Origin: Microbacterium stercoris
GTDB lineage: Bacteria > Actinomycetota > Actinomycetes > Actinomycetales > Microbacteriaceae
Direction of reading: 5' to 3'
Assembly (NCBI RefSeq): GCF_017592545.1
Contig: NZ_JAGFOA010000002.1
Location: 62,001 to 126,000, forward strand
DNA length: 64,000 bases
Shown here: in pieces, positions 52,198-60,548 of the stretch
How the letters are laid out: the number at the start of each line of letters is the position of its first letter
Position numbering within the stretch: position 1 is the stretch's first letter
Made by a program: the position numbers and the translations under genes
The notes under the pieces: generated by a model
The model's input: the letters and a program-made list of their open reading frames with translations, nothing else
What the model was told of the DNA's origin: nothing
Database searches by the model: none

Positions 52198-52803
52198 GTG
52201 CTGCTCTCGGATCGCGACATCAAGGCCCAGCTCGACGCCGGCCGTGTCGGCCTCTCGCCCTTCGACCCGGCGATGGTGCAGCCGTCGAGCATCGACGTGC
52301 GTCTGGACCGCTACTTCCGCCTGTTCGACAACCACAAGTACCCCTTCATCGATCCGGCGGAGGATCAGCCCGACCTCACCCGCCTGGTCGAGGTGGCACC
52401 GGATGAGCCGTTTGTGCTGCACCCCGGCGAGTTCGTGCTCGGCTCGACCTTCGAGAAGGTCACCCTGCCCGACGACGTGGCCGCCCGCCTCGAGGGCAAG
52501 TCGTCGCTCGGGCGCCTGGGCCTTCTCACGCATTCGACGGCCGGATTCATCGACCCCGGATTCACGGGGCATGTCACGCTCGAGCTGTCGAACGTCGCAA
52601 CCCTGCCGATCAAGCTGTGGCCGGGCATGAAGATCGGTCAGCTGTGCTTCTTCCAGCTCACCTCGCCGGCCGAGAACCCGTACGGCTCGGGTCCCTACGG
52701 CAACCGCTACCAGGGTCAGCGCGGCCCGACGGCGTCGCGCTCCTTCCAGAGCTTCCACCGGACGGACGTGTCCGTGACCGAGGCCGGTTCCCTCGGCGGC
52801 TGA
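52198..52803 (+). CDS. dcd: dCTP deaminase
   Basis: 201 residues of the dUTPase fold: [47 protein letters not shown] and [11 protein letters not shown] with the catalytic Glu, then IGQLCFFQL. It deaminates dCTP to dUTP for thymidylate synthesis; actinobacterial members are often bifunctional (dCTP to dUMP), which the sequence alone does not settle. The GTG at 52198 is 6 nt after TAGGCT (52186-52191), the leaderless pattern. Confidence 0.95.
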   Translation: MLLSDRDIKAQLDAGRVGLSPFDPAMVQPSSIDVRLDRYFRLFDNHKYPFIDPAEDQPDLTRLVEVAPDEPFVLHPGEFVLGSTFEKVTLPDDVAARLEGKSSLGRLGLLTHSTAGFIDPGFTGHVTLELSNVATLPIKLWPGMKIGQLCFFQLTSPAENPYGSGPYGNRYQGQRGPTASRSFQSFHRTDVSVTEAGSLGG

Positions 52804-52954
52804 TCCGCCTGGCGGCCCGCATCCGCTTCCCTCGACGCAGAGCGAACCGGGCGCGGAAACCTCGGTAAACGCGGGGTGAACAGGGCCGGCATCGGCCGGA
52901 TCGACGTGCGGCGCGATGCGAGGGTGGGGTGTTCGCTTCACTCCAGGGGGACCC

Positions 52955-53662
52955 ATGGACGCATCCGTCACCACTCCGGTCGAGCTCGTTGTTCTCGATA
53001 TGGCCGGCACCACCGTCAAGGACGACGGCATCGTCGAGCGCGCATTCGCACGGGCCCACGAGCGCACCGGCGTCGCCGCGCGCATGCCGTGGGGCGAGGC
53101 TCTGCAGTACGTGCGCGACACCATGGGGCAGTCGAAGCTCGACGTGTTCACCCACCTCGCAGGGGGCGACGCCGTGACGGCGGCCAAGGCGACCGCGGCA
53201 TTCGAGCAGGCCTACGCCGAGCTCATCGTCGAGGAGGGTGTGGAGGCCATCCCCGGGGCAGCCGAGCTGTTCCAGGATCTGCGCGCCGCCGGCATCGCGG
53301 TCATCCTCACCACGGGCTTCGCTCCCGTCACGCGTGACACGATCCTCGACGGCCTCGGCTGGCGCGACCTGGTCGACGCGGCCTTCTCGCCCGTCGACGC
53401 GGGCCGTGGGCGCCCCGCGCCCGATCTCGTGCTGCGCGCCGCACTGCACGCCCAGGTGTCCTCGGTCGCCGCGATCGCGGTCGCGGGCGACACCGCCAGC
53501 GACATCGGCACGGGGCTCGCCGCCGGCGCGGGGCTCGTGACCGGCGTGCTGACCGGCGCGCACGACCGCACGGCCCTCGAGGCGGCCGGAGCGCACGCAG
53601 TGCTCGACGACGTCACGGGCCTGCGCGCGCTGCTCGGTCTTCCCGTCCGCGTGGTCGTCTGA
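52955..53662 (+). CDS. Phosphonatase-like HAD hydrolase
   Basis: A 235-residue HAD protein. Motif I VLDMAGTTVKDDG has the DMAGT nucleophile signature of the phosphonatase group; motif II is in ILTTGFAP, and motif III/IV in RPAPDLVL and VAGDTASDIGTG. Related to PhnX-like hydrolases (TIGR03351 type) rather than to true phosphonoacetaldehyde hydrolase; the Schiff-base lysine could not be placed. Overlaps the next gene by 1 bp (TGATG). The likely operon has only these two genes. Confidence 0.82.
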   Translation: MDASVTTPVELVVLDMAGTTVKDDGIVERAFARAHERTGVAARMPWGEALQYVRDTMGQSKLDVFTHLAGGDAVTAAKATAAFEQAYAELIVEEGVEAIPGAAELFQDLRAAGIAVILTTGFAPVTRDTILDGLGWRDLVDAAFSPVDAGRGRPAPDLVLRAALHAQVSSVAAIAVAGDTASDIGTGLAAGAGLVTGVLTGAHDRTALEAAGAHAVLDDVTGLRALLGLPVRVVV

Positions 53663-54837
53663 TGGTCCCGAAGGCCCTGCTGCCCCACGCCCCCGCAGCG
53701 AACGTCCGCGATGTCTGCCTCGAGCAGTCGGCCGTCGCCATGGCCTGGACCGGCGTAGGCCGCCCGCACGAGGCCATCGCCGTGCCCGGCATCGTGCTCG
53801 GGGAGGGGGAGGCCCTCGTCGCGATCGAGCTCGCGACGATCTGCGGATCCGACGTGCACACGGTCGCGGGGCACCGCCCCGCGCCGACGCCGCTGGTGCT
53901 CGGCCACGAGCATGTCGGGCGCGTGCTCGATGTCGCCGAGGGTGTCACCGACGTCAGCGGTCACGTTGTGAACCCGGGCGACCGCATTATCTGGTCGGTC
54001 ATGGCCAGCTGCGGCGACTGCGACCGCTGCCGCCGCGGACTGCCGCAGAAGTGCCGCCACCTGCTCAAGTACGGACACGAGCGGCTGCAGACGCACTGGG
54101 AGCTGACCGGCGGCTTCTCGACGCACGCCCACCTGCGCGCGGGCACCGCCATCGTGCGCGTCGGCGAGACGCTCGGCGCCGAGGTGCTCGCGCCCGCGGC
54201 GTGCGGGGGCGCGACCGCGTGGGCCGCGCTCCGGGCGGCCGAGCAGGTCACCCCCCTCGAGGGCTCGGCCGTGCTGATCCTCGGCGCGGGCCTCATCGGC
54301 CTCACGGCCACCGCGATCGCCGCCGACCGCGGAGCGACGGTCGTCGTCGCCGATCCGGATCCGGCCCGTCGCGAGCTCGCCCTGCGCTTCGGCGCCCGCC
54401 ACGTGGTCGATCCCACCGCGGGCAAGGCGGTCGCGAAGGCCCTCGGCCGCATCGACGCGAACGAGTACGGCATCGTGCTCGAGGCATCCGGATCTCCGCA
54501 CGCCGTCGCGCAGGCGATCGAGGTGATCGGCGTGGGAGGGGTGGTCGTGCTCGTGGGCAGCGTCTCGCCGACCGAGCCGATCCCGTTCGACCCGGAGCGC
54601 CTGGTGCGGGGGCTCGCGACCCTGCGGGGCGTGCACAACTACACGCCGCACGATCTCGACGAGGTGGTGCAGTACCTCAAGGAGCGCGCCGGCGAGCATC
54701 CGTTCGACGAGCTCGTGAGCGCCCGCTATCCGCTCGCGCAGCTCGACCAGGCCCTCGTGGCCGCCGCCTCGGGCGTCGCCGTGCGCGTAGGGGTCGACCC
54801 GCGCGACGCCCTGCGCCGCGGCCTGCACCGCCGCTGA
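53662..54837 (+). CDS. Zn-dependent alcohol dehydrogenase, phosphonate-associated type
   Basis: A 391-residue MDR dehydrogenase. Catalytic zinc ligands are in TICGSDVHTVAGHRP and GHEHVG; the structural zinc lobe is CGDCDRCRRGLPQKC; the NAD motif is LILGAGLIGLTATAIA. It matches my recollection of the 'phosphonate catabolism associated alcohol dehydrogenase' group (TIGR03366), which occurs beside PhnX-like HAD proteins. No phosphonate transporter is in the window, so the substrate is open. Confidence 0.82.
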   Translation: MVPKALLPHAPAANVRDVCLEQSAVAMAWTGVGRPHEAIAVPGIVLGEGEALVAIELATICGSDVHTVAGHRPAPTPLVLGHEHVGRVLDVAEGVTDVSGHVVNPGDRIIWSVMASCGDCDRCRRGLPQKCRHLLKYGHERLQTHWELTGGFSTHAHLRAGTAIVRVGETLGAEVLAPAACGGATAWAALRAAEQVTPLEGSAVLILGAGLIGLTATAIAADRGATVVVADPDPARRELALRFGARHVVDPTAGKAVAKALGRIDANEYGIVLEASGSPHAVAQAIEVIGVGGVVVLVGSVSPTEPIPFDPERLVRGLATLRGVHNYTPHDLDEVVQYLKERAGEHPFDELVSARYPLAQLDQALVAAASGVAVRVGVDPRDALRRGLHRR

Positions 54838-54857
54838 GGCCTGTCGGCCGGCCGGCG

Positions 54858-54897
54858 CGGATCCGTCGCGTCTCTCCGGGGGGAGGGGACGGATCCG
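54858..54897. terminator. Bidirectional terminator-like hairpin
   Basis: Stem CGGATCCGTC / GACGGATCCG around a 20-nt loop with inner CTCTCC/GGGGAG pairing, between convergent alcohol dehydrogenase and YchJ genes. Confidence 0.65.
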
Positions 54898-54899
54898 GA

Positions 54900-55268
54900 T
54901 CAGTCGCGGACGTCGCCGTCGACGTAGACCCAGCGCCCGCCGCGACGCTCGAACCGGCTGCGTTCGGCGAGCGCGCCCATCCCGAGCGCGGTCTCGTAGA
55001 CCGCGACGAACTCGACCTCCGTGTCGGTCGCCTCGACGATCTCGAGGCCCGCCCACGTCAGCCCGTCCTCGAAGTCCAGCGTCTTCGGGCGGGTGCGCGG
55101 ATGCCACGTGCGCAGGAGGTAGTCGCCGTCGCGGCGGACGTAGGCGCTGTAGCGGGCGCGCATCAGCTCCTCGGGGGTCTCGGCCAGGCGCGCCCCGGTG
55201 TGCAGGGCCCCGCAGCAGGCGGAGTACGCCCTGCCGCTGCCGCAGGGGCAGGGATCGAGCAGGCTCAT
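54900..55268 (-). CDS. YchJ/UPF0225 family SEC-C protein
   Basis: 122 residues. N-terminal SEC-C zinc motif DPCPCGSGRAYSACCG, then ELMRARYSAYVRRDGDYLLRTWHP, the UPF0225 core. Function unknown. Its start overlaps the upstream gene's stop by 4 bp (ATGA), so it is translated with the TfoX-like protein. Confidence 0.88.
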   Translation of the reverse strand: MSLLDPCPCGSGRAYSACCGALHTGARLAETPEELMRARYSAYVRRDGDYLLRTWHPRTRPKTLDFEDGLTWAGLEIVEATDTEVEFVAVYETALGMGALAERSRFERRGGRWVYVDGDVRD

Positions 55269-55633
55269 GCGTCCTGCTCCTTCGCGCCGGCCTTCCGGGC
55301 CTTCGGCGCCTTCGGCGGCTTCGGCGGGAGGGCGGCGATCCGGGCGATCGAGGCGCCGATCCACTCGGCGAGCTGCTCGTCGGTGGGGTCGTCGACGGTG
55401 ACGAAGCCGGCCATCTGCCTGGCGCCCATGTGCAGGGGCTTCGCCCCGCGCGCCAGGGCGTCGTCGAACCCGTCCTTGCCGACGGGGATCATCAGCGACG
55501 ACCGCGTGACGCCCGCGTACACGTGCCCGCGCAGCATCCATCCGATCCCGCCGAACATCTTCATCTCGGTCGCGTCGTCCGATGCAGCCGCGTACGCGCG
55601 GATGCGGTCGGCGAGCACTTCGTCGTAGGCCAC
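55265..55633 (-). CDS. TfoX/Sxy N-terminal domain protein
   Basis: 122 residues: MAYDEVLADRIRAY, then EMKMFGGIGWMLRGHVYAGV and GAKPLHMGARQMAGFVTVDD, the TfoX N-domain. The C-terminal tail is Lys/Pro/Ala-rich. In Proteobacteria TfoX controls competence; in actinobacteria this small form has no known role. The GTG at 55633 is 6 nt after TAATCT on the minus strand. Confidence 0.85.
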   Translation of the reverse strand: MAYDEVLADRIRAYAAASDDATEMKMFGGIGWMLRGHVYAGVTRSSLMIPVGKDGFDDALARGAKPLHMGARQMAGFVTVDDPTDEQLAEWIGASIARIAALPPKPPKAPKARKAGAKEQDA

Positions 55634-55714
55634 GCGCTCAGATTAAGCGCCCGGGAGGGCGGTTGTGCCGATCCTGCTGTGACACTCGCATCCGGGGCGT
55701 GTCCCGACAGCGGA

Positions 55715-55744
55715 AAGGCCGCGCCCCCGAGGGAGCGCGGCCTT
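55715..55744. terminator. Terminator hairpin downstream of the M6 protease gene
   Basis: Stem AAGGCCGCGC / GCGCGGCCTT with a 10-nt loop; on the minus strand followed by TTTCCG. It follows the protease stop codon. Confidence 0.75.
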
Positions 55745-55762
55745 CCTGATCGACCCGCCGGA

Positions 55763-58054
55763 TCAGCCGGCGGCGTTGACCTCGACGGTCATGAAGCCGC
55801 GCTTGACGTTCTGGTCCACGACCTTGATCGTGGTGCCCGTGCCCGCCACGCGCACCGATCCGAGGGGGTTCTCGGGGTCGTAGTACGCATCGGGGTTGCT
55901 GTCGTCGAAGGTCGTGATCGCCTTCTGCGACGGCACCTTGAGCGTCGTCATCCCCGTCGGCGTCTCGCGGTGGAGCGAGATCGCGTCGGTCTTGTGCTGG
56001 CCGAACGTCGCGTCGAACGGCTGGATGCGGTTGCGGGCGACGGTGCCGTCCGACCACTTCAGCGCCTTGGCGCGCGCGTCGACCGGCAGCGCCTCGCCGC
56101 CGCCGGGGTGCTGGAGCGTGTTGTTGTCCTGGTAGAGGCTGTTCGCGTACCAGACGAGCAGGCCGTCCTGGTACGGGAAGTGCTCGACCTTGTCGACCGC
56201 GGTCTCCTGCCACCCGAAGTTGTACGGCCCCGTGCGCAGCGTCTGGTCGTAGCCGCCGTACACGCGGTTCTCGGCCACGTAGTAGTGCGAGTACGTCTGC
56301 GTGTACGCGCCGTCGACCACGCGCTGGAAGCCGTCGAGCGTCCAGTCATCGGCGCCGTCGGTGGTCGGCAGCCCCGAGATCTGGATGCCGTCGATCTGGA
56401 AGCCCGCCTTCACCTCGGCCACATCGGTCCAGTAGCGCACGCGCACCTGGGCCGTCGCGCCGGCGTAGGTCGACAGGTCGGCGGTGAGGGGCACCCATCC
56501 GCTGGTGGTGCCGGTGATGCCGTTGGTGGGCGTGTTCTGCCCATTCGGATCGGTCGTCGTCGAGCGGTTGGTCGGCAGGGCCGTCCAGGTCGCGCCGCCG
56601 TCGGTCGTGATCTCGACGAACGCGTAGTCCCAGTCGGTCTCGATGTCGTACTTCGCGGAGGCCGCGAACGTCGCGCCCGCGGGCACGGTGAACGCGGGGC
56701 TGGTGGCGGTGCTGCGGATGTCGTTGCCCTTGCCCGAGTAGAGGTGACGCGATCCTTCCGGCGACGCCTCGAGCTCGGCCTGGTAGCTGCCCTCCGGCAG
56801 GTCGACGATCACGGCCTGCGCGCCGAGCGTGGAGGCGTGGTAGGCCGGGCCGAGCTTGACCGAGGCGCTGGTGCCCCGCTGCACGACCTCGTAGTCGAGC
56901 CAGCCGAGGTAGAGCTTCTCGGTCGGGCCCATCTGGTTCGGCAGGGTGCCGATGGCGCCGTCGCCGCGGCTCAGCCACGATCCGCTCGACATCAGCGTCC
57001 AGAAGCCGGTGCCGTTGTCGCCGCCCGGCCGGGTGTCGTAGTAGTCGGGCAGACCGAGGTCGTGGCCGAACTCGTGCGCGAAGACGCCGAGTCCGCCGTT
57101 CTCGGGCTCCGTCGTGTAGTCACGGATCCACACGTCGGTGTCGCCGATCTGCACGCCGCCGACCTGGGGATGCGTCGACGGACCGACCCGTCCGCCGGGG
57201 TTGGCCGCCCAGCGGTGCGACCAGATGGCCTCGGCCGGGGCGCCGGCCTCCTCGCCGGGGCCCGCGTGCACGGCCTGGAAGTGATCGATGTAGCCATCGG
57301 GCTCGTTGATGACGCCGTCGCCGTCGATGTCGTAGCGGTCCCAGATGTCGTACGAGTTCAGCTCGGCGACGATCTGGTCCTTCGTCTTGCCGGCGGCGAC
57401 CTGCGCGTCGTACCAGGCGTTCGCGGTGTCCTGGATGAACGCCGTCATGCTCGCGTTTGTCTCACCCTGGTCCTCGCCCGTCGCGGGGTCGATGTAGTTC
57501 GAACCGTACGAGGCGGCGGTGCCCGGGGCGGTCACCCAGTCGCTCACGGCGCCCTCGAGGTCGAAGCGACCCGACGACATCTCGTCGTAGACGCCCTTGA
57601 ACGACTCGCCCTCGCCGAAGAACATGTCCTGGAAGTGCGCCTGTGAGAAGTCGGGCACCCAGTAGGTCGAGTTGTCGTCGGCGGCCGGCTCGGGGATCTG
57701 ATTGTGCGCCTGGTCGGCGAACTCCACGAGGATCGTGAACAGCTGCGCGGTCTCGGAGGTGCCGTACTCGACGAACTCGCCGGGGCGGATCTCGACCACG
57801 TTGCTCTTGTGCTTGCCCTTGCCCTTGGTCTTCACCGTGGCCTCGCCCAGGGCGACCATCTCGGCCGCGCGCTGCTTCGCCGCGGAGCGCTTCTCGTGCA
57901 GGGGATCGGGACGATCGTCGGCGGGGCCCTGCGTGGTCGGCTCGGGCGCCGCGGGGATGCCTGCCGGGGCCGCGGTGGCGGCGGTGGGGGCGAGCAGCGA
58001 GCCGGTCAGCAGGATCGCCGCTGTGCCGAGCGCGCAGGTGATGCGTCTTTTCAC
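55763..58054 (-). CDS. Secreted M6 (immune inhibitor A-type) metalloprotease
   Basis: A 763-residue secreted protease. Signal peptide (KRRITCALGTAAILLTG, cleavage near ATAA-AP about residue 29), a Lys/Glu-rich propeptide, then an M6 catalytic domain with zinc motif HEFGHDLGLPD (H327, E328, H331) and the Met-turn region MSSGSW. DIDGDGVINEPDG (242-254) looks like a calcium-binding EF-type loop. The C-terminal half has beta-rich domains with PAFTVPAGATFAASAKYDIE and GFQIDGIQISG as in InhA. It would degrade external proteins. The GTG at 58054 follows GGAGGA. Confidence 0.9.
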   Translation of the reverse strand: MKRRITCALGTAAILLTGSLLAPTAATAAPAGIPAAPEPTTQGPADDRPDPLHEKRSAAKQRAAEMVALGEATVKTKGKGKHKSNVVEIRPGEFVEYGTSETAQLFTILVEFADQAHNQIPEPAADDNSTYWVPDFSQAHFQDMFFGEGESFKGVYDEMSSGRFDLEGAVSDWVTAPGTAASYGSNYIDPATGEDQGETNASMTAFIQDTANAWYDAQVAAGKTKDQIVAELNSYDIWDRYDIDGDGVINEPDGYIDHFQAVHAGPGEEAGAPAEAIWSHRWAANPGGRVGPSTHPQVGGVQIGDTDVWIRDYTTEPENGGLGVFAHEFGHDLGLPDYYDTRPGGDNGTGFWTLMSSGSWLSRGDGAIGTLPNQMGPTEKLYLGWLDYEVVQRGTSASVKLGPAYHASTLGAQAVIVDLPEGSYQAELEASPEGSRHLYSGKGNDIRSTATSPAFTVPAGATFAASAKYDIETDWDYAFVEITTDGGATWTALPTNRSTTTDPNGQNTPTNGITGTTSGWVPLTADLSTYAGATAQVRVRYWTDVAEVKAGFQIDGIQISGLPTTDGADDWTLDGFQRVVDGAYTQTYSHYYVAENRVYGGYDQTLRTGPYNFGWQETAVDKVEHFPYQDGLLVWYANSLYQDNNTLQHPGGGEALPVDARAKALKWSDGTVARNRIQPFDATFGQHKTDAISLHRETPTGMTTLKVPSQKAITTFDDSNPDAYYDPENPLGSVRVAGTGTTIKVVDQNVKRGFMTVEVNAAG

Positions 58055-58166
58055 TCTGAGTCCTCCGGGGGTGAGGTGGGATCCGCGCGCTCTGGGAGGC
58101 GCACGGAGTGGTGTCAGAACTTTCGCAGATCCCGGCGGCGACGGATACGGAGGTCTCGGTACGTGA

Positions 58167-58198
58167 AAGTGGGATGGGGAGCGCTCCCCATCCCACTT
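58167..58198. terminator. Perfect 32-bp palindrome, terminator
   Basis: AAGTGGGATGGGGAGC directly followed by its reverse complement, with no spacer. It lies after the stop of the His-rich protein gene (minus strand) and before the protease promoter. T residues follow on the minus strand. Confidence 0.8.
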
Positions 58199-58220
58199 GC
58201 ATTTTCGCGGCGCGAGTGGA

Positions 58221-58541
58221 TCAGCACGCGTGGTGCAGGCGATCCCCGAAGCCGTTGTGGTGACCGTGCGGCATCCGGTGCTGCGGGCCGAAGCCGTGGC
58301 GGTGGCCGCGGTGGTGGCCGCGGTGGCCGTGGCGACCCTCGTCGCCGAGCTCCTGCGCGATGGCTTCGAGCGTGCGGCGGGTGGTGGCCAGATCCTCGTC
58401 GGAGATGGTCTCGCTGAGGCGCTTGTAGGCGTCCAGGCGGTCGAGCAGGCGCAGCGCGCGGCTGCGGCGCTCGGGGCGCTCGGCCGAGCCGTGGCCGGCG
58501 GGGGCGTCGTGGTCGGCGGGGGTGTGGGTGGGGTTCTCCAT
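58221..58541 (-). CDS. His-rich small protein
   Basis: 106 residues. A helical middle (RALRLLDRLDAYKRLSETIS; TRRTLEAIAQELGDEG) is followed by a C-terminal metal-binding-like stretch GRHGHRGHHRGHRHGFG and PHGHHNGFG; the N-terminus also has THTPADHDAPAGHG. No family recognised. The ATG at 58541 follows GAAGGAGCTCCC. It diverges from a MarR gene that has a similar His-rich segment, so the pair is probably one metal-related (Zn/Ni/Cu) regulatory unit (inference). Confidence 0.65.
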   Translation of the reverse strand: MENPTHTPADHDAPAGHGSAERPERRSRALRLLDRLDAYKRLSETISDEDLATTRRTLEAIAQELGDEGRHGHRGHHRGHRHGFGPQHRMPHGHHNGFGDRLHHAC

Positions 58542-58560
58542 GGGAGCTCCTTCGTTTTGT

Positions 58561-58592
58561 ATGTCAGTGTGCATGTATATGCATGGTGACAT
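58561..58592. promoter_or_regulatory. 32-bp symmetric operator
   Basis: ATGTCA-N4-GCAT-N4-ATGC-N4-TGACAT, exactly symmetric around 58576/58577, between the divergent His-rich protein and MarR genes. GCATGTC and GCATGTA (58604, 58616) nearby are further related half-sites. The whole stretch is AT-richer than its surroundings. Confidence 0.65.
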
Positions 58593-58632
58593 GGATCCCA
58601 TTCGCATGTCAAGTGGCATGTATCTTGGAGTC

Positions 58633-59190
58633 GTGACCGACAATGATCCGATCGCGCAGATCGCCGACGCCCTGGGGCGCCTGCGCCTGGGCATGCGACC
58701 GGGGCAGCGAGGTCCGTGGGGCGAGCATCCGCACCATGGGCATCACGACGGCGATCACGGCCACCACGCGCATCACGGGCACGAGCGCGGCCACGGTCCG
58801 TTCGGCGGCGGTTTCGGCGGCCCCGGCGGTGGCCCTGGCGGCGGGCCGCTCGGTCGCGGCATGGCGCGGCTGCGTCTTCTCGAGGTGCTCGCGCGAGCGG
58901 ACGGACCGCAGTCGGTGGGCGCACTGGCCGAGGCGCTCGGGGTCGACCAGCCGCGCGCCAGTCGCCTCGTGCAGGCCGCGGTCGAGACGGGGCTGGCGCG
59001 GCGGGAGGCGGATCCGTCGGATGCCCGCCGCACGCTCGTCGCCCTCACCGAGCAGGGGCGCGCGATCCTCGACCGCAGTCGCGGCGCACGCGCCGACGCG
59101 GTCGCCGATGCCCTCGCGGGCTTCTCGCCCGACGAGCGCGCGCAGCTCGCGAGCCTCCTCACCCGGCTCGCCGACGCCTGGCCGCGCTGA
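58633..59190 (+). CDS. MarR family regulator with His-rich N-terminus
   Basis: A 185-residue protein. Residues about 29-58 form a His/Gly-rich segment (HPHHGHHDGDHGHHAHHGHE), then Gly-rich linker GFGGPGGGPGGGPLG, then a winged helix (SVGALAEALGVDQPRASRLV; READPSDARRTLVALT). The His segment suggests direct metal sensing, unusual for MarR. The GTG at 58633 is 6 nt after TATCTT, which favours it over upstream ATGs that lie in the operator region. Confidence 0.8.
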   Translation: MTDNDPIAQIADALGRLRLGMRPGQRGPWGEHPHHGHHDGDHGHHAHHGHERGHGPFGGGFGGPGGGPGGGPLGRGMARLRLLEVLARADGPQSVGALAEALGVDQPRASRLVQAAVETGLARREADPSDARRTLVALTEQGRAILDRSRGARADAVADALAGFSPDERAQLASLLTRLADAWPR

Positions 59191-59320
59191 CTCGCGCTGA
59201 CCGGCGGCGCGCCGAACCGGCGAGCATCGCAGGCATCCTGCCCTGCGGATCCGGATGATCGGTCGGATGCGCCGGACGCCCGGTCGGGCGCATCGTGCGC
59301 CCGCTCGCCAGGCTGGAGGC

Positions 59321-60532
59321 ATGACCGAGACCCTCTCCCTGCCCAGAACCGAGGGGACGGGCGCCGCCCGGCCCCGCCTCTATGCCGCGCTCGTCGCGAT
59401 GATGGTGATGAGCTTCGTGCTGGTGACCGCCGAGTTCCTGCCGAACGGCGTGCTCATCGAGCTCGCCGACGCGCTCGGCGTCACCCCGGGGCAGGCCGGC
59501 CAGACCGTCACGGCGACCGCGCTCGTGGGGGTGATCGTCGCACCCACTATCGGCATGCTCGTGCCGCGGCTCGACCGTCGCACGCTCCTCGTCTGGCTCG
59601 CCGCGATCGCCGCGGTGTCGAACCTGCTGGTGGCCATCGCACCGAACCTCGTCACCGTGCTCGCGGCGCGCGTGCTGCTCGGTGCGGCGCTCAGCGGTTT
59701 CTGGGCGATGTCGCTGGTGGTCTCGGCTCGCATCGCGGGCCCCGAGCGGCTCGGCCGCGCGGTGATGTTCACCACGGCCGGTGTGTCGCTGGCCACGGTG
59801 ATCGGCGTCCCGCTCGGCGTCTTCTTCAGCACGGTGCTCGACTGGCGCGCGGTCTTCGCTGCCGCCGCCGTGCTCACCGTCGCCGTCGCCGTCGCGCTGC
59901 GCGCTCTGCTTCCGGAGGTGCCCGCGCAGGCGGGCGCGGGGCTCGCCGTGCTGCGCGGCGCCCTGCGCCATCCGGGGGTCGCGCTCGGTCTCGCGGGTCA
60001 CGTGCTCATCGTCTTCGGGCACTTCGTGGCCTACACCTACATCCGCCTCGCGCTCGAGCGCGTGACCATCGGCTCCGGCGGGGCTCCTCTCGACGAGGGT
60101 GCGATCGTCCTGATGCTGGGGCTGTTCGGCGTGGGCGGGCTCGTGGGCAACGCGATCACCGCGGCCGTCGTCGACCGCTGGCTCGCGCCGCTGTCGACCG
60201 CCGTTCCCCTGCTCGTGGCCGCTCCGGTGGTGGCGGTGCTGCTGTGGCCGCAGTCGGTGGTCGCCGCCGGCGTGGCGGTCTTCGTGTGGGGCATGTCGTT
60301 CGCCGCGTGGCTGATCGTGCTGAACACCTGGATCGGCCGTCGCCTGCCCGACCGGCTGGAGGCCGGGGGCGGGCTCGTGGTCGTGGGCTTCCAGCTCGCG
60401 ATCTCGCTGGCGGCCGGCTTCGGCGGACTGCTCATCGACGGCGCCGGCGTGGGTGCGGCCTACGCGACGGGCGCGGTGGCCATCGCCGTGGGCGCCGTGA
60501 CCTTCGGGATCGCGGGGCGCGCCGGGCGCTGA
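59321..60532 (+). CDS. MFS efflux transporter (DHA1-like)
   Basis: A 403-residue 12-helix MFS protein. AEFLPNGVLIELADALGVTPGQAGQTVTATA (in parts: AEFLPNGVLIELADAL; VTPGQAGQTVTATAL) and LLGAALSGFWAMSLVVSARI are typical of the sugar/drug efflux group (NepI/AraJ-like). Substrate unknown. The ATG at 59321 follows GGCTGGAGGC. An AraC regulator is convergent downstream and may control it. Confidence 0.85.
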   Translation: MTETLSLPRTEGTGAARPRLYAALVAMMVMSFVLVTAEFLPNGVLIELADALGVTPGQAGQTVTATALVGVIVAPTIGMLVPRLDRRTLLVWLAAIAAVSNLLVAIAPNLVTVLAARVLLGAALSGFWAMSLVVSARIAGPERLGRAVMFTTAGVSLATVIGVPLGVFFSTVLDWRAVFAAAAVLTVAVAVALRALLPEVPAQAGAGLAVLRGALRHPGVALGLAGHVLIVFGHFVAYTYIRLALERVTIGSGGAPLDEGAIVLMLGLFGVGGLVGNAITAAVVDRWLAPLSTAVPLLVAAPVVAVLLWPQSVVAAGVAVFVWGMSFAAWLIVLNTWIGRRLPDRLEAGGGLVVVGFQLAISLAAGFGGLLIDGAGVGAAYATGAVAIAVGAVTFGIAGRAGR

Positions 60533-60548
60533 TAACGGGCGACGGGCC

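Noticed and set aside
55763..58924. Extension of the M6 protease to more than 1000 residues
   Set aside because: It would run through a 32-bp terminator palindrome and the His-rich protein gene; the GTG at 58054 has a ribosome-binding site and starts a signal peptide.
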